Assembly: GCA_027625915.1 (NCBI GenBank) | Contig: JANTQA010000057.1 | Coordinates: forward strand, 9,982,001-10,046,000 | Direction of reading: 5' to 3' | Source: Anaeramoeba flamelloides | Lineage: Eukaryota; Metamonada; Anaeramoebidae | Length of the DNA stretch: 64,000 bases | Shown here: positions 1 to 12,130 of the stretch, piece by piece | Numbering within the stretch: position 1 is the stretch's first letter | Layout of the letters: every line of letters starts with the position of its first letter | Translations under genes and position numbers: made by a program | The notes under the pieces: model-generated | Told to the model about the DNA's origin: nothing | Databases searched by the model: none | What the model saw: the letters and a program-made list of their open reading frames with translations, nothing else

Positions 1-365
1 CAAATACCAGTAGAACAAAGCAAGAATTCTGAAAAAGCAATTCACTTTAGCACTACCAAGATACGAAATAATGGTATTTTTCTTTGAGAATTTTTGATTT
101 TCTTGATTATTTTCGATCGTAATTTTTCTCTCTTTTTTCAGTAAGTCCCCCCCAGACAATATTTTTAAAAATGGTAAAATGTTAGATCTTTTTTAAAAAC
201 AATCAACAAATTATCTTTTTCACCTTTTTTTTTTTTTTTTTGAAAAAAAATAAGTATTAAATCTTACTTTTATTTAATCATTCTTTTTTAAAATCCTTTA
301 AAAAAAACCTATTTCTGTCTCATGTGTTGTTGGTGTTTTTTTTTGCTTGTTTATTTTATCTCTAC

Positions 366-793
366 ATAGTGATCAAAATAAGGCGTTTACAATAAATATA
401 ATCCGTTTTTCAAAATATATAATCCATGCTTTTTTTTCTTCTCTGTTTAAATGCAACATCCAATTCACTGCCTATTAGTAAACCTAAATTCAATTCAATT
501 TTGAAAGTAAACCTCTTGATATTTTCAGTAAAATTAAAATTATCCATGCAAATAGTTGAAAATTTTTTATAATTTTTTATAATTTTCTCAATTTTTTTGT
601 TTTTTGTGACAGTAAAATTTTATTAAAAATTAACTCCAATTTTTTGAGATAAATTTTAAATTTGATCCCACATTTTTATAATTTCTATTTGAATATTAGA
701 ACTTTAAAAAACCAATACCATATTTAATTAGGGTTTATTGTCAGTTTCTTTGATTGGTTGATGTGTAGGTCTTCTATAACAAAAAAACACACC
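366..793 (+). repeat. Rep-A dispersed repeat, copy 1
   Basis: About 430 bases that match, as reverse complement, the stretch at 30658-31055 over nearly their whole length. Shared landmarks are AGTGATCAAAATAA at one end, a block reading CCAATACCATAT followed by AGGGTTTATTGTCAGTTTCT, and a CTATAACAAAAAAACACAC end. The end beginning TACA/GTGATC resembles Tc1/mariner-type termini, but no transposase frame is visible. Decayed non-autonomous DNA transposon is the best reading; family assignment is inference. Confidence 0.65.
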
Positions 794-3102
794 TTTTATT
801 TTAGAACATGTATTAAACTTCACTTAACGCTTTATTTTGACAAAAATAAAGATTTTATTTTTTGGTTTTGTGTTAAATTTGAAATTGTGCTGAGTTTATT
901 CCTAAAAATAAAACTTTGTTGTTCCAAATAAGTTACTTTAAGTTTCACTATTGGAACAGTATCCTCTCCAAAGTTAACTTTCATAATCTTTAATCTAAAA
1001 TCCTTAATTACTAGTATTTGAATTCTAAATGGGAAAAAATTTTTACTTTGTTTTCAATATGTTTCAATAATAAATAGAGTTCTCAAAGAATTGTGTTGCA
1101 ATTTAAGGTTTATCAAAAAAAGGAGAATGAAAATGAAGTGAAAATTTTTCTCATTTATAATTCAAAGACCAGTAGTATTCATAAACATAATTTGTGTGTT
1201 GAAAAATAACAGGGTAATCTCACAAGAACAGTAAAAGATTATTGATTTGAAAAAAAAAACTCATTACAAAAGTTGAGGAATGTTCTTAATTTGATCAAGA
1301 ATTAGAAAACAGGTAGCATTTTTCAATAACAGAATAGAGTTCCCTTTTAAATGTTTGTACGTTATAATAAGTAAATAATTTGTATTTAGCTTATTCTACC
1401 TTCTGAAACTAAAGGCACTACTCAATAAAATCTCAAACAGCTATTGGAAAAGACAAGAAAAATCTTCCCAAATTCAATTGTTTTTTCAAGGTCTCAATTG
1501 CTTTTCTAGTAAAAACGTTTTGCTTTATTTTTGTTGCACGGAAGATTTTGCTTACTTTTACTTTTTTGAAATTTTTACTAAGTTTGGATTTGAACCAAGA
1601 CAGAGAAATGCAAAATAACATCAATTGGGTGGTAAGTCATTTCCTTTCAGTTAGATTTTGTTAATTTTGCAAAAATTTGAAAAATGAATTTTGATTTCAG
1701 CAATTTGAGATACTAAAGAACCCTAAAGAGAATATACTTTTTGTTTTGAAGAATATTTTCAGTTGATTTTTCGAAACTTTTTATTTTTTCTTAAAATTTC
1801 AACAATTCAAAAACAAAGTCTGATTGAGAGAAGAAACTTTATGCCAGATCGCCCCCAAAAAAACAGTCTTTCAAACTGTTTTTAAAAAGAAAATGCAACA
1901 AGTGAAAAAAAAATCTCTCCCAAGCTGTTTGAAGAACTCACTTAAACAATTTGTCACCTTCTTTCGGAAACTTTAGTAACTAACTTTTTCAAAGTAATGA
2001 TTTTTGCGATACAAGCCGTGATAAAGTATTTTTCCATCAACAATTTAACTCTTCAAATGTTTTTTTTATTTCATAATAACATATTGAAAGACCCTAACCC
2101 CACTAGCCAGAACCAATACAATTGACCTTTTCATTTGGAGACTTGAAAATATCAATTTAGCAAAATAGCTTTTGTCAAATTAGTTTTTAAAGTGATTGAT
2201 TTTGAAATTTAGAAAGGTTAAAATTGGTCTGGTTGTTTAACTGGGTTTTTTTGCCAACCTTAATTTGAAAAGAAAAATTCCTTTTTAAAAAGGAGATTGA
2301 GAATATATTTTGAAAATATTTCACATAATTCGTTGAACTTTACCTTGTCGACTCACAAACAGTTGGTCCTTCATGTTTTTTTTTTTAATTCTAAATAACT
2401 TTTTGTTTTTGTTGTTAGGTTTTGATACAAAATTTCCGAAAGCTATTTTCAATGACACGAAATTGGACAAGTAAAAATTAAATTTAGCTAAAGAACTATT
2501 TCATTTCCCATTGGTGTCTCCGAAAAAGTCAAGCGTTGAGAAAGTATCCGAAATTAAGGAATCCTTTTAATTTCAGAATACTGTTCTTTTGTTCTCTTTT
2601 TTAACTTTTTTTTTTTTTTTTGTTCAAGATTCACTTTTACATTTTACAAAATTTGGAAAAAGGATTGGAATTACAATTTTTTGTTTTCCTTTCCACACAA
2701 TTTTTTCCTGTTTAAATTTTTACTGTTTGGATCCAAAATCGAATTTTTTTTTCACGCGCTTTACCTTTGTATTTTGTTTCCGAAAAATTTTAGATGTATG
2801 TTAAATTTCAATGACATGTTGTTTTTTGTGAAAGCTCTGTAGAACGGAATTAAAATCCTCTGATTGTGTTGATTTGGAGAATACAGTAAGCCTGTGTGTG
2901 TCACATAGAGCTATTATTCTTGTTCATAGATCATACATTTTAGAGTAGTTTGTCACTAAATAAGTATTTGGTGCCTTTACAAATTGATCGAGAACAAACC
3001 AACAAGGTCTATTACTTCATAACAAAACATAAAACGATTTAATTTCTTGAAATTTACGATTTAAAATTTTGTGTTGAAGAGAAAATAGGGTTTCAGTAGT
3101 AA

Positions 3103-3153
<51 letters not shown>

Positions 3154-4008
3154 AGACAAATTTTGAAATCGAAAGTGAAAAAATATTCAAAAGGAAAAGG
3201 TTGAATTTTTTTTAACACCAACCTATCCACTGCGGTGTTGATAATAAATTCGTATTCTGAATTTTTTTTCAGAGAACCCTTTACTTTTAAATTTTGTCTC
3301 ATTTGGAAAAAATTAAAAATAAAAATTTGATTTGAGCTAAATTTTAGTTTTTGCAGATCAAATAAAAAACCATAAATTTTCAGTTCTAATTGGTTTCTAT
3401 TTGAAGAGATTCCAAAAAAACTTTTCTTTTACCCATAAGAATTTTTTTTCGAAATTCGGATAAAACAAGACATATCAAAATTTTAAGGAGTAAGTGTACC
3501 AAGAATTTTCTCTGTTTTTTTGAGCGATATTATTTTGGAAATTTAGTTATCATATGCTTACTTTATTTGGTTGGATTTTGGTTAAAAGGTAGACCCATCC
3601 CAGGGGATCTGTTTTCTCTGAACGGAACACTTATTTTATAAATAAATAAACATTAAATAATTTCCAAATGTTTATTTGCTTTTTCTGAATTTGTAAAAAA
3701 ATTCAGTAACATTTATTTTTTTTCAATTTTGTCTATACTACCAATATTGTAATTAATTTGCCAAATTGTGAATCGCCCACCTATTTATTACAGCTTTCTT
3801 CTTTTCTTTTTGTTTCTAATCAGACAAACAAAATTATATTTTAGCTTTTGGACTTCAGCAAAAATCAAAAAAAAAAAAAAATTATAAAAGTGGTTAATAA
3901 ATCTGATTTCTCGAATAAAAATACCTTTGCCACCAATAAACTTTTTTCTCACAAAACTAGAAAACAAAAAAAAAAAAACACCTTTCGAATAAAATAATAT
4001 TCTCTTTG
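794..4008. other. AT-rich intergenic stretch, no gene seen
   Basis: No convincing gene. A 62-codon Lys-rich frame on the minus strand (1433-1621, ATG start) has no recognisable motif and may be chance. A run of about 47 T lies at 3106-3152. The last few hundred bases before 4009 should hold the promoter of the Rxt3-like gene, but I see no specific element. Confidence 0.5.
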
Positions 4009-5419
4009 ATGGATAAAAATAATTTAAGTAACTCGGATCAATTTTTATTCCAAGTGGAACGCACCCAAGAAAAGGACAAACAAAGCAGCCAGCCCCTTTG
4101 TATTCTGGGGCAGAAGGTTCAAAAGGAAAATCTTGATAAACCGATGGAAAAAGGGAAATTACAAACCGAGGATCAAGAAGATGTGAAGAACGGATCAAGT
4201 ATTTCTCGGGCCACCGAGGTGAGCCCAAACAAGGACAACACCACGAATCACTTGACTGGGAATGGGAATTCCAACCAAGAAGTTGGTCAATCCAAACTCG
4301 GGATCAAGATGATGAAAAGTGATCAAAACAAAAATTCGGAAGAGATTTTAATAATTGGGCCCTTCCACTACAAGCATGTAACCCTCGAGCTGTTGTCAAA
4401 GGAATTGCCCAAAAATGTACTGCACAACAACATTGTGGTCTTTTATGTTCCTTACGACGAGCTGTGTGTGGAAAACGAGAAAGTGGTCAGCCGGTGGCTG
4501 TGGTGCTCTGAAACGGACGAGTACTCCATCCTGTCCGACATTGTGCCTGTGCTGATCCACTCGAGCCGGTACATTCCAAACAACAACGAAAGCGAGAAGC
4601 ATTTTGGGATCCTGTCATATTTCAAATACCTGGACAAGAGCGTGACAAAGTACCCCATGAAGAGGAAAAATGGGATCAGGTCACGCTTTTCCTCCAAGCC
4701 CAAAGACCAATTGGTACAAATCATCAGCACGCAAATCTTGGACAACACGCAATCGTTCCCAGAAAGAATCTTCAATTCAATCAACTCGTGGGTCATTTTC
4801 AACAAGGAGAACTGCCACCCGCTAATCAAAGAAAACCACCAAAAGATCCTCAAAATACAGCAGGAAATAAACAAAAAACTTGAAAAGAAGAAAAAACAGA
4901 ATTTTGTTCGTATACCAATTACACGCGCCAAGTCCCGCTCGATACAATTACAGAAGGAGCAGGACTGCAAACTGAAGAATTCAGAAATCACACAAAACCA
5001 AATCTTTGAGAAGTCCTCCACTTCCAATGATCACCTTATCCAATTAAATCCGCCCATGACATCAGGTACACCAAAGACTTTTCATCTCCCGATCACACCC
5101 AATAGTTCTTCCCGTCTTGGGATTTCCAGTACCACAATTACAAAGGATACAAGATCTGACTACAGGTGTATCAAAGGAGAAAAGAGCCAATTAGAGAGAA
5201 AACGCGATTTTGTTAACTCTGATCAATTCAAGAAGATGTACAAACACGCGGTTATCAATAATGCTTTGGTGTTGAAGAAAAAACAAAGATTAAATTTAAA
5301 AGAAAAGGAATCAAACAGCACAAATGTTTCTCAAAGAAATCTTCAAAAAAACCTATCTTTTACTAAGAACCACCATTCAAAAACGAAAATTAAAAACGAA
5401 AAAGAAAAAGAGATCAAAA

Positions 5420-5451
<32 letters not shown>

Positions 5452-5720
5452 AAAAAAAAAAAAAAGAAAAAGAAAAAAAAAAAGAATTCTTGGAAATTGA
5501 TAAGAAACAGAAACCCAATCATCTTATTAACACTAACACTGTTAAATATCAGAAAGTGAAAAAAGAAAAAAACCCTTTTAATCAGAAAGTAAACATTAAT
5601 AAGAAACAAGCTTTTGATTATCAAACTTCTTGTTTAGCTCAAAAAAATGAAAATACCCAAAATAATGTTTATAAAACAAGTAATACCCAAAAACCAACAA
5701 CTACAGATTTAGAAATGTAA
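4009..5720 (+). CDS. Rxt3-domain protein (histone deacetylase complex subunit-like)
   Basis: Start is the ATG at 4009. A low-complexity, Gln/Asn/Lys-rich N-terminus leads into a conserved block at about residues 142-190: a VPYDEL strand, Asn-x-x-Val spacing, then RWLW (near 162-165), a Tyr, SDIVPVLIHS (about 176-185) and a final Tyr. This is the spacing of the Rxt3 domain (V-x-x-R-x-LWG...Y..DSD.VAVL.H). Rxt3 proteins belong to Rpd3L/HDA-type deacetylase complexes in yeast and plants, so a nuclear chromatin role is expected. The rest is basic and disordered. The upstream frame stops at 5559 just after an A-rich tract (about 5432-5484). A +2 frame carries on with equally Lys/Asn/Gln-rich codons to a TAA at 5720, so the tract probably holds a base-count error or a real shift. 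I annotate to 5720. No intron seen. The identification rests on the motif alone. Confidence 0.65.
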
Positions 5721-7755
5721 GAATTTATTTTGCTTTCCCCTTTCTTTTTTGATAATTTTTTCCCATTTCATTTCGTTTCATTTCATTTCATTTCATTTCT
5801 TTTCTTTTATTTTATTTTTTAAAATTATCGTCTTCGTATGTGTAAAAAATAATGTCTTAATATTTGAAGTTTTTTTTACTAAATTTGTAATTATTCCAAA
5901 AACGGTAAAATTTTTCCCATTCGTACACAACATACATAGGTTTCTGGGTTAAAAAACTTGATGTTTCTTTTTTGATAATTTAATAAACAAATAAAAATGT
6001 TTGAGGTTGAAAAACAGAAATTCAACAATCGAAAATAATTTTCAGAAATCAAAAAACAAAACCAACCCCAAACATTTTTGTTTATTTATTAAATTGAATT
6101 TGTGGCTATTAAAATACCTTGTTTTTTTTTTTTTTTTTTTTTTTTGTCATTTAACATCTACCTTGTCGGTGCGCAATGAAAAAGTTTTAGAGTTTTTGGA
6201 AAAATGACAAATTTAGTAAAAAAAACTTCAAATATTAAGACATCAGTTTTTGCACACGTGTTGAAGCTTTTTAAAGAAGAAAACAAAATTGTTTTTTTGG
6301 AGTTTTAAGAACTATCTGTATTTTATGCTTAGTGAGTACTGTAATCCAAAATATATGTAAGAAAGAGAAAAAAATTGATTTAAAAAATACCGATATTTGG
6401 AATGAAAAAATATTATCAATTTTCGATTTTTAAGAGATTTTGATTGAAAATTTAAAAAAAAACATTTGTTTATCCATAACCTTTTCTGAATTTCTGAACA
6501 TTTCAATACAAATTTAAAATTGACTCTGTTTACCTCTCATTTCACCTTTATCAAAGATGATATTTTCAAGTATATTGATACCCCTATCCTTCAGTCCTAA
6601 CATATTTTAAAATGAATCAGAAAGCACCAGAAGCAAGAGAATTTTTCATTTTCGAACATTCTCAAGGTAAATTTCGAAATTGGATATTTGGAAATAATTT
6701 TTTACCCAAAAACAACTTAAAGTTCACAAACAAAAAAAAAAAAGAAAACCTAAATTTTATATTTTAACAAGATTTCTTCACAAAACATTTTTTTCAAGTC
6801 AATAAACATGTCTCTGACCATAAAAGCAATCCCCACATATCACAATATACATCCAATCCTTAAATGTAGTTGTATAAAAAATAACTCTTTGATCTGAACT
6901 TCAAAGATATCGTGCAAAAAAATATGTAACAATAAAAAAAAAACCAAAATTCAGATTCTTTTTATAAATTTTAATCAAAATAATTATTATTCGATTATAA
7001 ATTTTTTCTCGAATTCAACAAAATTTTAACAAATTTCTAAAAAAAATAAAAATTATCATTAATAAAAGCACAAATCAAAAAGTATGTTTTGTGGGTTTCT
7101 AAAAAATTATTGAGAATAACAATTTTAAAAAACAAAAGCCAAATTGGATTATACCCGAACTTAAGATCTGAAAACTATTAAAAAATTTAAACGTTAACAA
7201 TTAAAACATTTTGACAGACTTAAGAACTATAAATTAGTAATTTTTAATTACCAATCTTTCGAATGGTAGTTAATTTATTTGAAAATTACTTTTGAAAAAT
7301 TTTTATTAGTCGGGTTCGATGATAAATTTTCTTTTTCTCTTTATTTTTTTTTATTTTTTTTTTTGATTTTTAACAAGTAATCTTTTAGATAGAGCCAAAT
7401 CAACTAAAAACGACAATAACATTTATACTAACCATTGGTGTTTTTTTTTTCTTTATATTTATTAAAGAAATATATGTTTGATTTAAAAAGAATTCCTAAA
7501 CCTTTAAATATAATTTATTATTATTATTGTTATTACGAACATTGGAGATATTATCAAACCAATTTCTTTAAATTCATATTTGATTTAGGTAAATAAACTT
7601 AAATATTTATTGTTTTAATTCAAGTAAATAATTCTGAAATTGGTATGATTTCAAATTACTGTTATTTGAATTTTTCATTAGTAAACATTTTCATTTTCTC
7701 ATCATCATTTTTTTTTTTTTGATTGTTTTTTATTTTTATTTTTATTTTTTCTCAA
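5721..7755. other. AT-rich intergenic stretch with a pentamer repeat
   Basis: An imperfect (ATTTC)n tract lies at about 5766-5805, just past the Rxt3-like gene. Otherwise only poly-A/T and short chance frames are seen. Confidence 0.5.
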
Positions 7756-7908
7756 ATGGGGATTCAAGAGATACACTTGAGCTGGGCTGTTTATTTGACT
7801 TGGATAAACCCCTTTATCGCCTATTTCGACATTTGGGAGTATTTTATGATACTGTGGGTTATCACGATAGTATCAATAAACAGGGGTGATAATTTGATGG
7901 AATCATGA
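7756..7908 (+). CDS. Possible 50-residue membrane peptide, doubtful
   Basis: An ATG at 7756 opens 50 codons to TGA at 7908. The patch is clearly richer in G and C than its surroundings. The peptide is hydrophobic and rich in Trp, Ile and Tyr (two Trp-Ile pairs, LSWAVYLTWINPF, then WEYFMILWVITIV), so it could form one or two membrane passes. It matches nothing I recognise. Short inverted matches in and just after it (GATACT...AGTATC; ATCATGAT) make a decayed hairpin element an equally good reading. Confidence 0.15.
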   Translation: MGIQEIHLSWAVYLTWINPFIAYFDIWEYFMILWVITIVSINRGDNLMES

Positions 7909-8894
7909 TTAATCCAACTTTATCATGATAAAATCATAAAATGGCGGTCATATATAAAACCATGATAAACTACAAAACCTTGAAAATGAGAAAATTAAAC
8001 TAAACCCCAATTCAAAATTTTTAATACACCAAAAATCGATTTGTGAAAAAAAAAAACTTTGTTAATCAATTCAAGAAGAAACACCAAATTAGAACCATTT
8101 ACTAATTGAAATTTTAACACTTGTTTATAAATTACAATACCCACAAAGCAATAAATAAATAATTACCAATATAAATAAATCAATGGCACTGCAAGGAAAA
8201 TTTAAATACCTAAAATTAAAGTTAGCCAAAACTATACATTGGATTTCGGTTATACTTCTTTTGTAAATTATTTTTTCAAAGTTATCATAATTTTATGTAA
8301 TAAAAAAAGGATAGCTTTTAATCCCATGAAAATCTGAATACCCCCCTTTTCAAAAATACCGACTTTTGAAAAAAGCACCTATTTTCAGGGTATTTTTTTA
8401 TTGGAAAAAGTTGAAATGAATTAATTTTTGATTGAACATTAAGATTGAAAAAAGAATATATGTTAAAGCAATTTGCAGAAAACAATCGGGAACGTATATA
8501 AAAACTCAAACTTGGAAAAAAATAAAATGATAAAAAATATTCCAAAAACAGATAAAAAATCAGATTTTCAATTTAATTGAGCAATATCTTTTGATTGAAA
8601 TATTTTGTACTATTTTCAAATTGAAAAATATGTTTCCTTTTATACTATTAAAAAAATACTTGAAAATTATCTCTCTACTAAGTCAATTAAAAAATTCAAA
8701 AATTTTACAATTAAAAATGAAAAAAATATTACTGAAAAATTTCATTTTTTTTTCAATTCCTATTAATATCTATTAAAGTTGTAAACCTCATTGAAAATTG
8801 TTATGTATATTAATGTTTATTATATAAGTATATTTCAAAAATACAAAATTTAGAGATTTTTTTTTGAAAAAATTTTCCTTGTAGTGTTGTAGTG

Positions 8895-9255
8895 GGGTAT
8901 GTTAAAAATTTTGGAGAGAGAAAAACAAAAAAATATATCAGTAAATTTGACAAAATTCTATTAGGAATATTGATCGATCAAATGGTTAGATACTACCAAT
9001 GGATTTTATTTGGGTTTTTCTATTTGGAACAACCCAACTTTAACATAATATCAATTGTTGAAAAAAATTTTTGATCGAGAGAAACAAGTTAGGTAATTCA
9101 AAAAATTAAATGAAAATAAAAATACTAAAAGATGAAAAAATGATTTTCATATTTTCAAAAATCCAAAATTATTTCCAATTTGAATGAAATTGTATTATTG
9201 TGATTATTCGGAACATTTTAACTGTGTGAAAAATTTTGAATTTTAGTTTTTTTCC
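8895..9255 (+). repeat. Rep-G dispersed repeat, copy 1
   Basis: This stretch is matched in reverse complement by 61490-61866 and, more weakly, in the same orientation by 51715-51970. Landmarks are GTTAAAAATTTTGGAGAGAG, TTGATCGATCAAATGGT, a TTTAACATAATATCAATTGT block and TTCCAATTTGAATGAAATTG. An open frame of 60 codons runs through it but is not conserved in the other copies. Non-autonomous transposon remnant is likely; ends are not defined. Confidence 0.65.
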
Positions 9256-9259
9256 AAAA

Positions 9260-10570
9260 AAGCGGGGGAAATTTATTTTCTAAATATCTTTATTAAACTC
9301 AACTACAATAAAACTAGATTGTTACATCCAAAATAATTAACTACCATTTATAGATTATTAAAAACACTTCAATCTATTTATTAGTATGTCGTCACATTAA
9401 TAAAAGATCTGGAAAGTTCATCGTCCTCGATTTTTCATGATAATTTTGAGGGGTGAAAATTGATTGTTATTATTTTCTTATTGATCCTGAATATTTTTTC
9501 CATAAGACATTTGGTCTTGATAAAATTTTTACCGAGAAAGAAAATGTTATAACTGTATTTTATTGTTTAAAAAATCGTTTGAATCCTTATCCATATTTTC
9601 AGTTTTTTATTGAATTTTATAATGTTTTGTTTTGTATAAAAAAAATTGCTATTTTTTTTATTTACATGTTTAGGAAATACTTTGACAAATATATTTTTAA
9701 ATAAACACAATAGGTTCTGATTTATTTAGAATTGATATCCATTAATTTTTTATTTAAAGTTTATGAATATATCACTAATAAAAAGAATTTTATTTGAAAT
9801 ATAAAAAAAAATACACTACTTTTTTGGAACTGCCTTGTTGTGTTCAATAAAAAATATTTTTCTATTCATTTTATTTGATTATTTTTTACAATATGGAAAT
9901 TCCAACGAGATGGTTAAACCAAAGAATAACCCATTAAAAAAATGTTGGGTCTGCAATCGATGAGTGTTTTTGAAATGAGGAAATTTGTCTTTAAAAGTTA
10001 AAGGATTAAAAAGAAGGTAAAAAAAATTTCCAGACTTTATTCGAGCGATTGATTAAAAAAAAAAAAACATTCAAGCCCAGTTGGTTTGTCTTTTCAATTC
10101 AAAGCTAAGAGAAGAAGAAGAAGAAGCAGCAGTCGAAGAAAAAAAACAAATTTTCAAATAATCTTTCAAATTCGAGATAGTGTGACTCGGCTATTGAATC
10201 AGTTTTAAAAATCGAACGATCCACTTTAAACTTGAATAGAGGGAGAAAAAATGATTTAATTGAGACAACAATTGCAATTATATAAAGAATGCCGCAATCA
10301 TAGGCGGTTTTTTATTCATAATAATATGCGATGATACAATGAATTGAGAAATGATGGTTTAATTTAAGTTTTTAATAGTGTCATTTTAAAGTATCAATTA
10401 TTTTTTTTAAATCAAGCCAAACCAAAATACAATAATATTTTGTTTTTGTACTTGATTTAATTTTGTTCATTTTTCAAAAATTAATTTTCGTTTGATTTTT
10501 TCTCGTTATAAATAATTTATATTTTATAAACAAGCAATCGTGAAGTCAATATCAAAAGCATTAAAATAAA
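9260..10570. other. AT-rich intergenic stretch
   Basis: No gene recognised. The frame at 9453-9704 starts at a GTG and has no motif. A small GC hairpin (GCCGC...GGCGG) followed by a T run lies at about 10290-10315. Confidence 0.45.
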
Positions 10571-10870
10571 CTATTTTTCAAAAATTGTGGCTCATCTCGA
10601 AATAAAAAAAAAATAATTTTTAATGTTCAAGAACAACTAATTCTTAAATCTTATTAACAATCCTCTTTTTAATTATTCTAAGCATATAAGAATCCTGGTA
10701 TTTTAAAAATTATAAATAATAAAAAACCAAAAAAACTAAAAAAAAAGTTTGTCACAATTTTTGAAATGAGTATTACAGAATTTTTTATTATGGAACTTTC
10801 ACGGAAAAAAGGTTAATAACAAGATTTTTTTTATGAATCATTATATACATTTTAAAAGACATTACATAAG
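10571..10870 (+). repeat. Rep-B MITE-like repeat, copy 1
   Basis: Inverted ends CTATTTTTCAAAAATTGTGG (10571) and GTCACAATTTTTGAAATGAG (ending about 10770) enclose about 200 bases. Similarity to the copies at 18430-18755 (reverse complement) and 35800-36110 continues another 90 bases downstream, through a block reading CGGAAAAAAGGTTAATAACA. So the element is longer than its obvious inverted ends. No coding capacity is seen. Confidence 0.6.
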
Positions 10871-11518
10871 CTTAATTTTCTTAAAGTTTATTGGTATTTT
10901 CAAAGATCTTTTTTTTTTTTTTTTTCAGCTTGACTTTCTTAAAAAATAAAAAAATTAAAGAAAATGAAAGAAAAAGAAAAAGAAAAAAAAAAAAAATTTG
11001 AAAAAGCAAAAGAAAAAAGAAAAAAAAAAAAAAAAAAAAAAAAAAAGAAAAAAAAAGAAAAAACAAAAAAATAAAAAAAATTCAGAGATAGGTAAATCGT
11101 CTACAGAATATGACACAACAAGTAAATAAGCATTTTGAAATAAGTTTTTTTTTTTCAGTGAGGAACTTACTTTTGATTAACTAAATTGATAACTCAAAAT
11201 TCAAAATGTTTTCGATCAAAGTGAAAAAAAGTTTAATTGTATAAAATTTAATTGTCTATTCACAAAAAAGACTCAAGTGTATGAGAGAAGAGAGGAATGA
11301 ACACGATTTCAAAGATTTTTTTCGTGATTTGAAATCAGTAAAATTTCTAAATCGCCCAGTATGTGCTTCACTAATGATTTTAAGGAGTATACGCAATTGA
11401 TAAACGCTTTTTAAGGAATTTTTACATATGAAAATTCATTTTTTTTAAAAAATCTTTTACGAAAAGTTAATATAAAGGTATCTTGAAAAGGACACACGCA
11501 TTCACAACCAAATACATT

Positions 11519-12130
11519 TATTACAGTTTGACAGAAAAACAAAAACGAGAAGGGTGTGTGTGTGTGTGTGTGACTCGAAGCCTCAGATACACTGTAATCG
11601 AAACTAAAAAACCAATTTATTGTTTCAAGTTTTAATCAAAGGATACTAAATCGAAAGTTAGTATAAAACTATAGCCAATTTATTCGACTTTTTCAGATTT
11701 CTAACATAACGAATCATAACCTGCAAGAAAATAAACACTTCAAGGAAATGATTTCTTTTATTTGGTTAAATCATTTTTTTTCTTCCAAAAGATTGCTTAC
11801 AAAATTTTCAACATTAGATCCTTCCCGTAATTATTTCAATCAAAGGATTCAGAGCGCTCTTTAAAAGTACAATTCATGAAATTTTATTAAATTTTTATTT
11901 AAATCAAATAATTTCTTTTATTTGATTAAACATTTATTTTCTTACAGGCTATGATTCGTTATGTAAGAAATCTGAACAAGTCAAATAAATTGGTTGTATT
12001 ACAGTTTGTCAGAAAAATGAAAGCGGGCAGGAGGAGGGTGACTCGAAGCCTAAGAAACGCTTTAATAGAAAATAAAAACAAAATTATTGTTTCAAGTTTT
12101 AATCAAAATACTCATTCAAAAGCTAGAATA
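11519..12130 (+). repeat. Locally duplicated Arg/Lys-rich coding-like fragment
   Basis: Two diverged copies of one unit lie here. The downstream copy (about 11940-12130) is preceded by a good acceptor (TTATTTTCTTACAG) and reads as an Arg/Lys-rich peptide from ATG 11951 (MIRYVRNLNKSNKL..., then KAGRRRVTRSLRNAL). The upstream copy holds the same middle in direct orientation (11519-11647, TGACTCGAAGCCT shared), while its flank at 11673-11738 matches 11927-11996 in inverted orientation. The upstream copy also carries a (GT)n run at 11553-11572 where the other has a GGAGGAGGGTG stretch. It may be a decayed element or gene piece; no family recognised. Confidence 0.4.

Noticed and set aside
1584-1594. 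GGATTTGAACC, complement of a tRNA B-box consensus
   Set aside because: No A box, no matching acceptor stem and no cloverleaf can be drawn around it on the minus strand.
4452-5027. Long minus-strand frame opposite the Rxt3-like gene
   Set aside because: Shadow of a real coding strand; the plus frame carries the domain motif and sensible composition.
10287-10315. GC hairpin followed by a T run, considered as a small-RNA terminator
   Set aside because: Stem of only four to five pairs and no recognisable snRNA, snoRNA or Pol III promoter sequence upstream.
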